From Gardnerella coleohominis (GTDB lineage Bacteria; Actinomycetota; Actinomycetes; Actinomycetales; Bifidobacteriaceae), in NCBI RefSeq assembly GCF_002896555.1, contig NZ_MNLH01000003.1:186001-250000 (forward strand): 64,000 nucleotides of DNA, written 5' to 3'. Positions 16,272-24,621 of this stretch are shown here, piece after piece. The notes beneath the pieces were generated by a model. That model had not been told where the DNA came from and did not search any database. It saw only the letters and a program-made list of their open reading frames with translations. The number at the start of each line of letters is the position of its first letter. The first letter of the stretch is position 1. Both the position numbers and the translations under genes were made by a program.

Positions 16272-19200
16272 GTGAGCGAATCCACTAGTCCATCAGAAGA
16301 GTCGTGCGCAAATAACGTATACCCAAAGGTAAGTGTTTCAGCATCAACGCAAGAAAACGCCGGCGCGCAAGTTGCACCAAATCCTTCATTCCCAAAGCTT
16401 GAAGAATCAGTTCTCCAATACTGGGATGCAAACAACACTTTCCGCAAGTCAATCGAATACCGCCCGTCCGGCAAAGGTAGCCAAAACGAGTTCGTGTTCT
16501 TCGACGGCCCTCCATTCGCAAACGGTCTTCCTCACTACGGTCACTTGCTAACAGGCTACGCAAAAGACGTTGTTCCGCGCTATCAGACTATGCGCGGTCG
16601 CAAAGTAAACCGCGTTTTTGGTTGGGATACTCACGGACTTCCAGCAGAGTTGGAAGCGCAGAAGGAACTCGGCATCGAGTCGGTTGAGCAAATCGAAAAA
16701 ATGGGCATCGCGAAGTTCAACGATGCTTGCCGTGCAAGCGTTTTAAAGTACACGAACGAGTGGCAAAACTACGTACATCGTCAGGCTCGTTGGGTTGATT
16801 TCGAGCGCGGCTACAAAACTCTGAACATTCCATACATGGAATCTGTAATGTGGGCTTTTAAGCAGCTTTACGATAAGGGCTTGGCTTACAAGGGTTACCG
16901 CGTGCTTCCGTACTGCCCGAAGGACCAGACTCCGCTCAGCGCGCACGAGCTTCGCATGGATGCGGACGTTTACCAGAATCGCCAGGACACCACAGTTTCC
17001 GTTGCTGTTAAGCTTCGTGACGAAGCCGATGCTTACGCAGTATTCTGGACCACTACTCCTTGGACAGTTCCAACCAACTTCGCAATCGTAGTCGGCGCAG
17101 ACATCGACTATGTGGAAGTTCGTCCAACTGAAGGCAAGTTTGCTGGAAAGAAGTTCTACATCGGTAAGCCTTTGCTCGGCTCCTACACTAAGGAACTTGG
17201 CGAAAACTACGAAGTTGTGCGCGAACTTAAGGGCGCTGATATGGCAGGCTGGCGCTACTACCCAGTATTCCCATACTTTGCAAGCGATTCTGCGCTCGCT
17301 GAGGGTGGCACTCCTGGTCCTAACGCTTTTACGATTTTCACAGCAGATTATGTTGACACCGCTGAAGGTACTGGTCTCGTTCACCAGGCTCCTTACGGCG
17401 AGGACGATATGAACACGCTTAACGCGCACGAAATTCGCAGCGTTGACGTGCTCGACGCAGGCTGCAAGTTTACAAGCGACTGCCCGGATTACGAAGGCTT
17501 GTACGTTTTCGACGCGAACTTGCCAATTTTGCGCAACTTGCGTGCAGGAGACGGCCCGCTTGCTCAAATGCCAGAAGATCAGCGCGCGTTGCTATTCCAA
17601 GAAAAAAGCTATGTGCACAGCTATCCTCACTGCTGGCGTTGCGCAACTCCGCTTATTTATAAGCCTGTTTCTAGCTGGTTTGTGTCTGTTACAAAGATTA
17701 AGGAGCGTTTGCTAGAGCTTAATCAGGAGATTAATTGGATTCCTGGAAATGTTAAGGACGGCCAGTTTGGTAAGTGGCTTTCTAACGCTCGTGACTGGTC
17801 GATTAGCCGTAATCGCTTCTGGGGCTCGCCAATCCCAGTGTGGGTGAGTGACGATCCGAAGTATCCTCGCGTAGACGTGTACGGTTCGTTGGAAGAACTT
17901 AAGGCTGATTTTGGCGACTATCCGCGCGACGACGACGGCAATGTGAATATGCACCGCCCGTATATCGATCGCCTTACTCGTCCAAATCCAGACGATCCTA
18001 CTGGAAAGTCGCAAATGCACCGTATTACTGATGTTCTCGACTGCTGGTTTGAGTCCGGTTCCATGCCTTTCGCGCAGTTCCATTATCCGTTTGAAAATAA
18101 GGAATTCTTCGAAGAGCACTTCCCATGCGATTACATCGTTGAGTATATTGGTCAGACTCGCGGCTGGTTCTACACGCTTCACATTATGGCTACGGCTCTG
18201 TTCGATCGCCCGGCTTATAAGAACGTGATTTGCCACGGAATCGTGCTTGGTTCCGACGGTCAGAAGATGAGTAAGCATTTGCGCAATTACCCGGATGTGA
18301 ACGGCGTTTTCAACGAGTACGGTTCGGATGCAATGCGTTGGTTCCTTATGTCTTCGCCAATTTTGCGCGGTGGCAATTTGATTGTGACTGCAGACGGCAT
18401 TAGGGATACTGTTCGTCAAGTTATGCTTCCAGTTTGGAGCTCATACTACTTCTTCACGCTGTATGCGAATGCTGCAAACGGCGGTAAGGGTTACGATGCT
18501 CGTCGCCTTCGCGCGGATGAGGTTGCAGGACTTTGCAACATGGATCGCTACTTGCTTGCTCGCACGCGTTTACTTGTTGAGCGCGTAGAAAAATGCTTGA
18601 ACGAGTTTGCGATTAGCGATGCTTGCACGGCAGTAAGCGATTTTATTGACGTGCTTACGAACTGGTATATTCGCGGCAGCCGTGACCGTTTCTGGAATGA
18701 AGATGAGACTGCTTTTAACACGCTTTACACTGTGTTGGAAGTGTTTATGCGCACGATTGCTCCTCTTGCTCCTATGGAAGCGGAGGCTGTGTGGCGTGGT
18801 CTTACCGGCGGCGAATCCGTGCATTTGGCTGATTGGCCTTATTTGGTTGAGCCTGAGACTCTTTCGGATGGTGAGAAGAATCCTAAGGCTGGCGAAGTAA
18901 CCGAACTTGGCGCTGTTCTTGCGCACGATGATGCTTTGGTTGCTGCTATGGATAAGGTGCGCGAGGTTGTGTCTTCTACGCTTTCTTTGCGTAAGGCTGA
19001 ACAGTTGCGTGTGCGCCAGCCGTTAGCAAACTTGACGGTTGTTGCGGAAAATACTGCTGCTGTAGAGCCTTATGAGCAGGTGCTTGAGCGCGAGCTTAAC
19101 GTGAAGAATGTTACATTCTGCACTTTGCAAGATGCAAGCTCTCACGGTTTGAAGATTGTTCACGAGCTTAAGGTGAACGCGCGCGCGGCTGGTCCTCGTT

Positions 19201-19670
19201 TGGGTAAGCAAGTTCAGTTTGCTATTAAGTCTTCTAAGAGTGGCGATTGGCGAGTTGACGAGTCTGGCGCTCCTGTTGTTCAGACTCCAAACGGCGAAGT
19301 TGCGCTTGTTGAAGGCGAATATGAGCTTGTGAATCGAGTTGAGTCTTCGGATGCTCAAGCGGCTCAAAATACGGCTTCTGCTGCAATGCCAACTGGCGGT
19401 TTCGTTATGCTTGACACTGCTTTGACTAGCGATTTGCTTGCTGAAGGTTACGCTCGCGATGCTATTCGCGCTGTTCAGGATGCTCGCAAGGAGAACGGTT
19501 TGGATATTAGCGACCGAATCGCTTTGACTTTGAGCGTGCCAGCTTCGGACGTTGCTAAAGTTGAGCAGTTCCGTGATTTGATTGCTAACGAAACTCTTGC
19601 TACAAGCTTAGACGTTACTGAGGCTGATTCTAGCGCAACTGAGCTTAGCGTAACTCTTAAGCGCGCGTAG
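16272..19670 (+). CDS. ileS: Isoleucyl-tRNA synthetase
   Basis: A 1132-residue class I synthetase that charges tRNA-Ile. The HIGH motif is HYGH (88-91, in FANGLPHYGHL) and the KMSKS motif is KMSKH (665-669). The editing domain lies between them and the anticodon-binding domain follows. The length and sequence style fit the longer, eukaryote-like IleS type found in many actinobacteria, which is often associated with reduced mupirocin sensitivity (family knowledge, not shown here). The GTG at 16272 is chosen because AGGAG ends six bases upstream and is the site sequestered by the T-box; a TTG at 16254 would start before that site. The gene stands alone and ends at a bidirectional terminator. 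Confidence 0.97.
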   Translation: MSESTSPSEESCANNVYPKVSVSASTQENAGAQVAPNPSFPKLEESVLQYWDANNTFRKSIEYRPSGKGSQNEFVFFDGPPFANGLPHYGHLLTGYAKDVVPRYQTMRGRKVNRVFGWDTHGLPAELEAQKELGIESVEQIEKMGIAKFNDACRASVLKYTNEWQNYVHRQARWVDFERGYKTLNIPYMESVMWAFKQLYDKGLAYKGYRVLPYCPKDQTPLSAHELRMDADVYQNRQDTTVSVAVKLRDEADAYAVFWTTTPWTVPTNFAIVVGADIDYVEVRPTEGKFAGKKFYIGKPLLGSYTKELGENYEVVRELKGADMAGWRYYPVFPYFASDSALAEGGTPGPNAFTIFTADYVDTAEGTGLVHQAPYGEDDMNTLNAHEIRSVDVLDAGCKFTSDCPDYEGLYVFDANLPILRNLRAGDGPLAQMPEDQRALLFQEKSYVHSYPHCWRCATPLIYKPVSSWFVSVTKIKERLLELNQEINWIPGNVKDGQFGKWLSNARDWSISRNRFWGSPIPVWVSDDPKYPRVDVYGSLEELKADFGDYPRDDDGNVNMHRPYIDRLTRPNPDDPTGKSQMHRITDVLDCWFESGSMPFAQFHYPFENKEFFEEHFPCDYIVEYIGQTRGWFYTLHIMATALFDRPAYKNVICHGIVLGSDGQKMSKHLRNYPDVNGVFNEYGSDAMRWFLMSSPILRGGNLIVTADGIRDTVRQVMLPVWSSYYFFTLYANAANGGKGYDARRLRADEVAGLCNMDRYLLARTRLLVERVEKCLNEFAISDACTAVSDFIDVLTNWYIRGSRDRFWNEDETAFNTLYTVLEVFMRTIAPLAPMEAEAVWRGLTGGESVHLADWPYLVEPETLSDGEKNPKAGEVTELGAVLAHDDALVAAMDKVREVVSSTLSLRKAEQLRVRQPLANLTVVAENTAAVEPYEQVLERELNVKNVTFCTLQDASSHGLKIVHELKVNARAAGPRLGKQVQFAIKSSKSGDWRVDESGAPVVQTPNGEVALVEGEYELVNRVESSDAQAAQNTASAAMPTGGFVMLDTALTSDLLAEGYARDAIRAVQDARKENGLDISDRIALTLSVPASDVAKVEQFRDLIANETLATSLDVTEADSSATELSVTLKRA

Positions 19671-19707
19671 TTTAAGCATTAAGCAAATTTTAGATAACTA
19701 ATAACTA

Positions 19708-19758
19708 AACAAAAAACGTGCCGTTGTATGATTCAATACGTCGGCACGTTTTTTGTTT
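19708..19758. terminator. Bidirectional terminator between ileS and the convergent toxin-antitoxin pair
   Basis: AACAAAAAACGTGCCG pairs with CGGCACGTTTTTTGTT around a loop, with A-run and T-run on the two sides, serving both converging transcripts. Confidence 0.88.
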
Positions 19759-19777
19759 TATCTCTAGTTTTATTCGA

Positions 19778-19981
19778 CTACCGAGTTGTAGCTACTCTAA
19801 AGAATTTCATTATTCTCAATATGCATTCAGGCATAATAAAAGTGACGTGCTTTTGTTCGTTCGAGTGGTTCTCTATAATTGGATGCTCCAAATCAAAGTA
19901 CTCAAGTACGTCTTCGCCGTTATCGAATTTTCTATCAATTTCTTTTCCGCTTATTTCTTTATTTTTTGTGGTGTTTTTCAT
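19778..19981 (-). CDS. BrnA-like antitoxin, C-terminus probably frameshifted
   Basis: A 67-residue protein with the BrnA-type start (SGKEIDRKFDNGEDVLEYFD) and the beginning of the CopG-like part (HVTFIMPE). After MPECILR the family pattern stops. In another frame of the same DNA the bases encode QLGSR and IKLEI, which resembles the LGVSRQAIIKIW end of BrnA. I infer a frameshift plus small losses, leaving the DNA-binding helix unread. It starts inside the end of the toxin gene (23-base overlap), the usual brnT-brnA order. BrnA normally binds BrnT and represses the operon. Confidence 0.6.
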   Translation of the reverse strand: MKNTTKNKEISGKEIDRKFDNGEDVLEYFDLEHPIIENHSNEQKHVTFIMPECILRIMKFFRVATTR

Positions 19982-20234
19982 AATATTGTTCCTCCTTCTT
20001 TCGTGATCTTCTTACAGAAATAATACGAATTCGATTATTCCTTTTTGTTATTACTACAGTCCAATGTTTGCTGCCTATCTTTCCAAAAACTAAATAGCGA
20101 GAGTTGTCGTTTCCTGAATTTTTGGATTCTAATGTAATTGTCGTATTCTCCCAAAGTAATTGGGCTTTTTTGAAGCTGATACCATGTTTAGCTAAATTTT
20201 TTAAGCTTTTTGCAGGATCGTACTCAAAATTCAT
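19959..20234 (-). CDS. brnT: BrnT-family ribonuclease toxin
   Basis: A 91-residue DUF497/BrnT-like protein: FEYDPAKSLKNLAKHGISF at the N-terminus, a central strand with RYLVFGKIGSKHWTVVIT, and the conserved IRIISVRRSRKKEEQYYE end. BrnT proteins are small RNases related in fold to RelE. The start at 20234 is chosen because GAAGG lies six bases before ATG; an in-frame GTG two codons earlier overlaps that site. The partner downstream looks damaged, which raises the question of how the toxin is kept in check. Its Lys/Glu-rich tail is a little longer than I would expect. Confidence 0.75.
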   Translation of the reverse strand: MNFEYDPAKSLKNLAKHGISFKKAQLLWENTTITLESKNSGNDNSRYLVFGKIGSKHWTVVITKRNNRIRIISVRRSRKKEEQYYEKHHKK

Positions 20235-20240
20235 ACTCAC

Positions 20241-20563
20241 CTTCTATCATCTAGTTTAACGTAAAATAGCATCAATTGAAACTATTTTTAATGATTGTTG
20301 TTTTGTATTAAGTATCGTAAATGCTTTAAGTCGGCTTTCCTATATTTTTTATTCAATGTGGTCAGAAGTTCAGCGCTTTCGCATCGGTTTGCTTTTTCAC
20401 GCTACGCTTTGAGTGAAAAAGCAAGACGATGCGACACCCCATTTTCTATGGGTTCCGATAGTGTCGATAAGACAACAATACAAATTTTTACTCGATTTGT
20501 ATTTTGCGTTAATTTATATTGCATTATATTCAAAAGAAAGTGCAGGTGACGAAATGAGTAAAG
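20241..20563. other. Intergenic region with a large hairpin and dispersed repeat ends
   Basis: TCGCATCG (20379-20386) pairs with CGATGCGA (20427-20434), and inside TTGCTTTTTCAC (20389-20400) pairs perfectly with GTGAAAAAGCAA (20413-20424). AGCGCTTTCGCAT recurs at 6357-6369, and GATGCGACAC recurs at 6728-6737. ATGTGGTCAGAAGTT (20356-20370) recurs inverted at 31762-31776. It looks like a REP- or MITE-like remnant upstream of the peptide importer operon. No gene was found. Confidence 0.65.
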
Positions 20564-21493
20564 ATGAGAAGGGTCGGTGTATTTCGTTCACGCTATAAGC
20601 GTGATTCATCTAGCGTCACCGTTCCTACTGGAAATAATTCTGGCATTATTGCAGGAAGTATAATTATTGCAATTTTCGTGATTTTGGCAATTTTCGCCGA
20701 TGTTTTTACTGCAATCACTGGCAATAATCCTTATGATGAGCATCCAGAATATTTAGATCTTAATTCTGTTCCAAAAGGCTTTGGTGGAATTAGTTTCCAG
20801 CATTGGTTTGGTGTTACTCCACTTCGTGGTCTTGATATTTTTGCAATTGTGGCTCATGGCGCGCGCGTATCACTTGGAATTGGCGTCGCTTCTACCATAA
20901 TATCGCTATTTCTTGGCATCATAATCGGCATGATTGCAGGGTATTTCAGTGGTTTTGCAGATGCTTTGCTTTCGCGCACAATGGACGTGTTCTTCGGATT
21001 CCCGTTCTTGATTTTTGCGATTGCTTTGTCTGCTGTTGTGCCACAAGATTTTCCGCGTCCACTTTTGCTAATACTTGTTTTAGGATTTTTTGGTTGGCCA
21101 AGTATTGCGCGTTTAGTTCGTGCTCAAACTCTTACGCTTAAATCCCGCAATTTTGCAGTTGCATCTCGCGTAATGGGAGCTGGTACGTGGCATGTTCTTC
21201 GTGAACAAATAATGCCAAATATGATGCCGTTGTTGCTCGTAAATATAACGTTCCTTATTCCTGGACGAATTGGAGCTGAAGCTGCGTTGTCTTTCCTTGG
21301 CGTTGGTATGAATCCGCCTTCGCCTTCGTGGGGTCGCGCTATTGCAGAAGCTGTGCAATGGGTTTTAGTTGACCCATGGTATTTACTTTTCCCTGGAATT
21401 GCACTGTTCTTGCTAACTTTCGGTTTTAATCTTGTTGGTGACGGTTTGGCCAGTGCTCTTCAGCCTCGCGCTAAAAAGGCGGCGACGGCATGA
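20564..21493 (+). CDS. Oligopeptide/dipeptide ABC importer, permease (DppC/OppC type)
   Basis: A 309-residue inner-membrane subunit with about six spans. The first span follows a short Arg-rich N-terminus, and the periplasmic loop before the core is typical of DppC. The coupling motif region reads ASRVMGAGTWHVLREQIMPN, followed by EAALSFLGVGMNPPSPSWGR, both hallmarks of this permease class. The start is ATG 20564; an in-frame stop at 20555 excludes anything earlier, and the ribosome binding site is weak. It overlaps the next permease by four bases (ATGA). Here DppC comes before DppB, the reverse of the usual order. Confidence 0.92.
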   Translation: MRRVGVFRSRYKRDSSSVTVPTGNNSGIIAGSIIIAIFVILAIFADVFTAITGNNPYDEHPEYLDLNSVPKGFGGISFQHWFGVTPLRGLDIFAIVAHGARVSLGIGVASTIISLFLGIIIGMIAGYFSGFADALLSRTMDVFFGFPFLIFAIALSAVVPQDFPRPLLLILVLGFFGWPSIARLVRAQTLTLKSRNFAVASRVMGAGTWHVLREQIMPNMMPLLLVNITFLIPGRIGAEAALSFLGVGMNPPSPSWGRAIAEAVQWVLVDPWYLLFPGIALFLLTFGFNLVGDGLASALQPRAKKAATA

Positions 21494-22737
21494 GATATAA
21501 GGAAAATATTAGTAATAGCGATACGAAAAATAGTAATAGCAATACGAAAACTATCAGTGATAAGCAGAATGTAAATAATACGCAGAAGAACAATATGCAA
21601 CAAAATATTAGTAATAGCAGCAATAAAGAATCCGCCCAAAACTCGCGAATTATTAGCAAAACCGTAGATTTTCTTACGTTTTTAATAAAGCGTTCAGCAA
21701 GCGCGGTACTTGTTTTAACACTAATTGCAGTTGTATTATTCCTTATTTTCTTTATGCTTCCAGCGAATCCTGCGCAACTCGCTTGCGGAAAGCCGTGCAC
21801 TCCTGAGCGTTTGGCTCGAGTTTCCGCATTTATGGGCACGGACGCGCCTTGGTATGAGCAGCTTGGAAACTATATTCGTGGCATATTTTTTGGACGAGAA
21901 TTTGGAACTAATTCTGCATCCTCAGGAATTTCTGCAGCTGGTGCTGCCGTTGGTGCCGCCGGTTCAGCAGCTGGTGCCGCTAGTTCCGCCGGTGCTGCAA
22001 TTATCTGCTCGTCTCCATGCTTAGGTTGGTCATTCACGCTTAACGAACCAGTCACAGATCTTATTATGAGCCGTTTCACCGTGACAGCTTCTTTGGCGAT
22101 TGGCGCTGCATTACTTTGGGTAATTATTGGTGTAGTAACCGGAGTGATTTCTGCTTCTAAAGAAGGATCGCTTTTTGATCGTGCATTTAGAGCGCTTTCG
22201 TCAATTGGGATTTCGTCTCCTGCTTACCTGATTGGTATGCTCGCGATACTTGCTTTTGCAGTGTATTTGCCGATTTTCCCTACAGGCGGTTATGTGAATT
22301 TTTCGGATAATCCTTTAGGTTGGCTGCAGCATTTGCTACTTCCGTGGATTGTTTTGGCGCTTCTTAACGCCGCTTATTATACGCGACTTACTCGTGCTCA
22401 TATGCTTGACGAGTTGCAACAGGATTATATGCGCACTGCCTTGGCTAAGGGTATGCCGCGAACGAAAGTTATAACTCGTCACGCTCTGCCTAACGTAATG
22501 CTTCCTGTGCTAACAATGTTTGGCTTGGATTTAGGCGGTTTGCTTGGCGGTGCTGTGATTACTGAGAGAGTTTTCTCTATGCAAGGTTTGGGTTCGCTAC
22601 TTCTTGATTCTGTTAAAAATCTTGATTTGCAAGTGCTGGTTGGTGTGACGCTTTTTGCGGCTGCGCTTGTGATTGTTGCGAATCTTATTGTTGACATCTG
22701 TTATCGCTTCGTCGATCCTCGTGCCGCAGTCTGTTAG
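21490..22737 (+). CDS. Oligopeptide/dipeptide ABC importer, permease (DppB/OppB type) with low-complexity inserts
   Basis: A 415-residue permease with the DppB signature regions ALAKGMPRTKVITRHALPN and GGLLGGAVITERVFSMQGLG near the C-terminus. DppB proteins are usually about 310-340 residues. The excess lies in an Asn/Ser-rich cytoplasmic N-tail of about 55 residues and a Gly/Ala/Ser insert (about residues 140-170, DNA 21910-22010) in the first extracellular loop, both made from short DNA repeats. It couples to the upstream permease through an ATGA overlap and forms the channel with it. Confidence 0.92.
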   Translation: MRYKENISNSDTKNSNSNTKTISDKQNVNNTQKNNMQQNISNSSNKESAQNSRIISKTVDFLTFLIKRSASAVLVLTLIAVVLFLIFFMLPANPAQLACGKPCTPERLARVSAFMGTDAPWYEQLGNYIRGIFFGREFGTNSASSGISAAGAAVGAAGSAAGAASSAGAAIICSSPCLGWSFTLNEPVTDLIMSRFTVTASLAIGAALLWVIIGVVTGVISASKEGSLFDRAFRALSSIGISSPAYLIGMLAILAFAVYLPIFPTGGYVNFSDNPLGWLQHLLLPWIVLALLNAAYYTRLTRAHMLDELQQDYMRTALAKGMPRTKVITRHALPNVMLPVLTMFGLDLGGLLGGAVITERVFSMQGLGSLLLDSVKNLDLQVLVGVTLFAAALVIVANLIVDICYRFVDPRAAVC

Positions 22738-22908
22738 TGCTTTTCGAGTGCAATTGTTAGTGGGCGAGTACTAAGCGCTTGCGTTTGATTGATGCTAATC
22801 GTGTCAGCTCGCTCACTTTTTTCAAGTTAAAAAACGTTAAATAGCGTATGCGCGAGTTTTAAAGAATTAAATTTTAAATAGAAATATTAAAGAAATAAGG
22901 GGATTATT

Positions 22909-24615
22909 ATGTTCATTTTCAAAAATACGATTTCAAAGAAAATTCTTGCTTCAACAGCAGCTTTTTCGCTACTTACAATTTCACTACTTTCGCTTTCAGC
23001 TTGCACAAATTACAACTCGGGAAAAACCAGTATTACGAACGCTTCCGTTCTAAATTCTAATCCTAAAAAAGGCGGAACTCTTACAATATTTACGTCAAAT
23101 ACGAATATGAATTTCGATCCAGCTCGCAGTCAGGGTTTGCCAATTACGTCAAATAATTTCATCTTCCGCGCGCTTACTACTTGGAAAGTAAATCCGGATT
23201 TAAGCAAGCAAACGCGCGTAGTTCCAGATTTGGCAACGGATACTGGCACAACAAGTGACGGTGGAAAAACTTGGAAATACACTCTTAAAAAGGGTGTTAA
23301 GTATGAAGATGGAACCGAAATTACTTCGCACGATATTAAATTTGGCATTGAGCGCTCGTTTGCAGATTCGTTAAGCGGTGGTTTTGGATATCACAAAACT
23401 CTTCTTGTTGGAGCTGAAAACTATAGAGGACCATTCGACGGAAAGTCGCTTGATTCGATTGAAACTCCAGATAATCAAACGATTATTTTCCATTTGAAAG
23501 CACCTTTTGCAGATTGGCCGTGGGTGACATCTTTGGCTGCATTCGTGCCGGTTCCAACTAGTTCAGGCGATGCTCAGACATATAGTAAAAAGCCTAAATC
23601 TTCAGGGCCATACAGGATTGTGCAAAACGAAGTTGGAAAGCAAGTTGTAATGCAACGCAATAAGTATTGGGATCCCAAGCTTGACAGCACTCGCACAGCT
23701 GCTACAGATGAAATCGTGTGGAAACTTGGTTCGGATACTACTGTTTCAGCTCAGTCTATGATTCAAGGAAATACGGATACAAAAGCCGCATTTTTGGCTG
23801 ATTTTGTGCCGCCTGCTCAGCTTGCACAAGCTCAAGCACATCCTCAATCTCGCAAGTTGCTAACTACTAGTAGTGATGGTGCTCTTGAATATTTGGCTAT
23901 TAATACGCGCAGAATAACGGATATCAATATTCGAAAGGCGATTCAGTATTCTGTTGATAAGCAGTCGTATCGCACTGCGAAGGGCGGCGAAATTGCTGGA
24001 GGTTTTGCTACTACGCTTATTACGCCTGGTATTTCTGGTCGAAAGCAGTTTAACTTGTATTCTGAAGATCCTCGAGGGAACGTTGAGAAAGCTAAACAAC
24101 TGTTGAAAAAATCAGGTAAAACTGATATTAAGTTGAGCCTTATCGCGCGTCCGGATCAAACGCAAGTGGCGTCTTCTGTGCAATCAAGTTTAAAGCGAGC
24201 TGGTATTAAAGTGACGATTAAAACTGTTGACGCAGTAAACTTTACGGATGCAATTACGTCAAATTCCGGAGATTACGATTTGGCTTTGGCTTCGTGGCAG
24301 CCTGATTTTCCTTCTGCTTTTGCGAATTTGGGACCGCTTTTTGATTCTTCGCAAATTGGCGGCGGTAACTGGAATATTTCTCGTTATTCGAATCCTAAAG
24401 TAGATGCTTTAATTCACGAAGCTGTGCAAACTGTTGACGAGAATTCGGCTCATAAACTGTGGCAAAAGGCGGATCGAACTATTATGGAAGATTCTCCTGT
24501 TGTTCCGCTTATTTACTCGCATAACACGTTTATTCATGGAAGCAGTGTTGAGAATTTTTACATCGGAAGTTTTCCTGCTTACCCTAATTATGCAGCTGTG
24601 TCTTTGAATAGGTGA
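22909..24615 (+). CDS. Peptide-binding lipoprotein of the ABC importer (solute-binding family 5)
   Basis: A 568-residue extracellular lipoprotein. The N-terminal hydrophobic segment ends in LSAC (lipobox), followed by a short linker and the SBP family 5 body with KKGGTLTIFTS, FRALTTW, KYTLKKGVKYEDGTEITSHD and, near the end, SYNLALASW-like DYDLALASWQPDFP. It captures oligopeptides and hands them to the two permeases. AAGGGG precedes the ATG. A 171-base gap separates it from the permease genes; the ATPase gene follows six bases after its stop, so all four are probably one operon. Confidence 0.93.
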   Translation: MFIFKNTISKKILASTAAFSLLTISLLSLSACTNYNSGKTSITNASVLNSNPKKGGTLTIFTSNTNMNFDPARSQGLPITSNNFIFRALTTWKVNPDLSKQTRVVPDLATDTGTTSDGGKTWKYTLKKGVKYEDGTEITSHDIKFGIERSFADSLSGGFGYHKTLLVGAENYRGPFDGKSLDSIETPDNQTIIFHLKAPFADWPWVTSLAAFVPVPTSSGDAQTYSKKPKSSGPYRIVQNEVGKQVVMQRNKYWDPKLDSTRTAATDEIVWKLGSDTTVSAQSMIQGNTDTKAAFLADFVPPAQLAQAQAHPQSRKLLTTSSDGALEYLAINTRRITDINIRKAIQYSVDKQSYRTAKGGEIAGGFATTLITPGISGRKQFNLYSEDPRGNVEKAKQLLKKSGKTDIKLSLIARPDQTQVASSVQSSLKRAGIKVTIKTVDAVNFTDAITSNSGDYDLALASWQPDFPSAFANLGPLFDSSQIGGGNWNISRYSNPKVDALIHEAVQTVDENSAHKLWQKADRTIMEDSPVVPLIYSHNTFIHGSSVENFYIGSFPAYPNYAAVSLNR

Positions 24616-24621
24616 TTTAAG

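Noticed and set aside
16743..18419. Two long minus-strand open frames inside ileS
   Set aside because: They are complements of conserved synthetase sequence with no start signals.
20413..20598. A 61-codon plus-strand frame upstream of the permease
   Set aside because: It crosses the hairpin repeat and the permease start, and has no family-like sequence.
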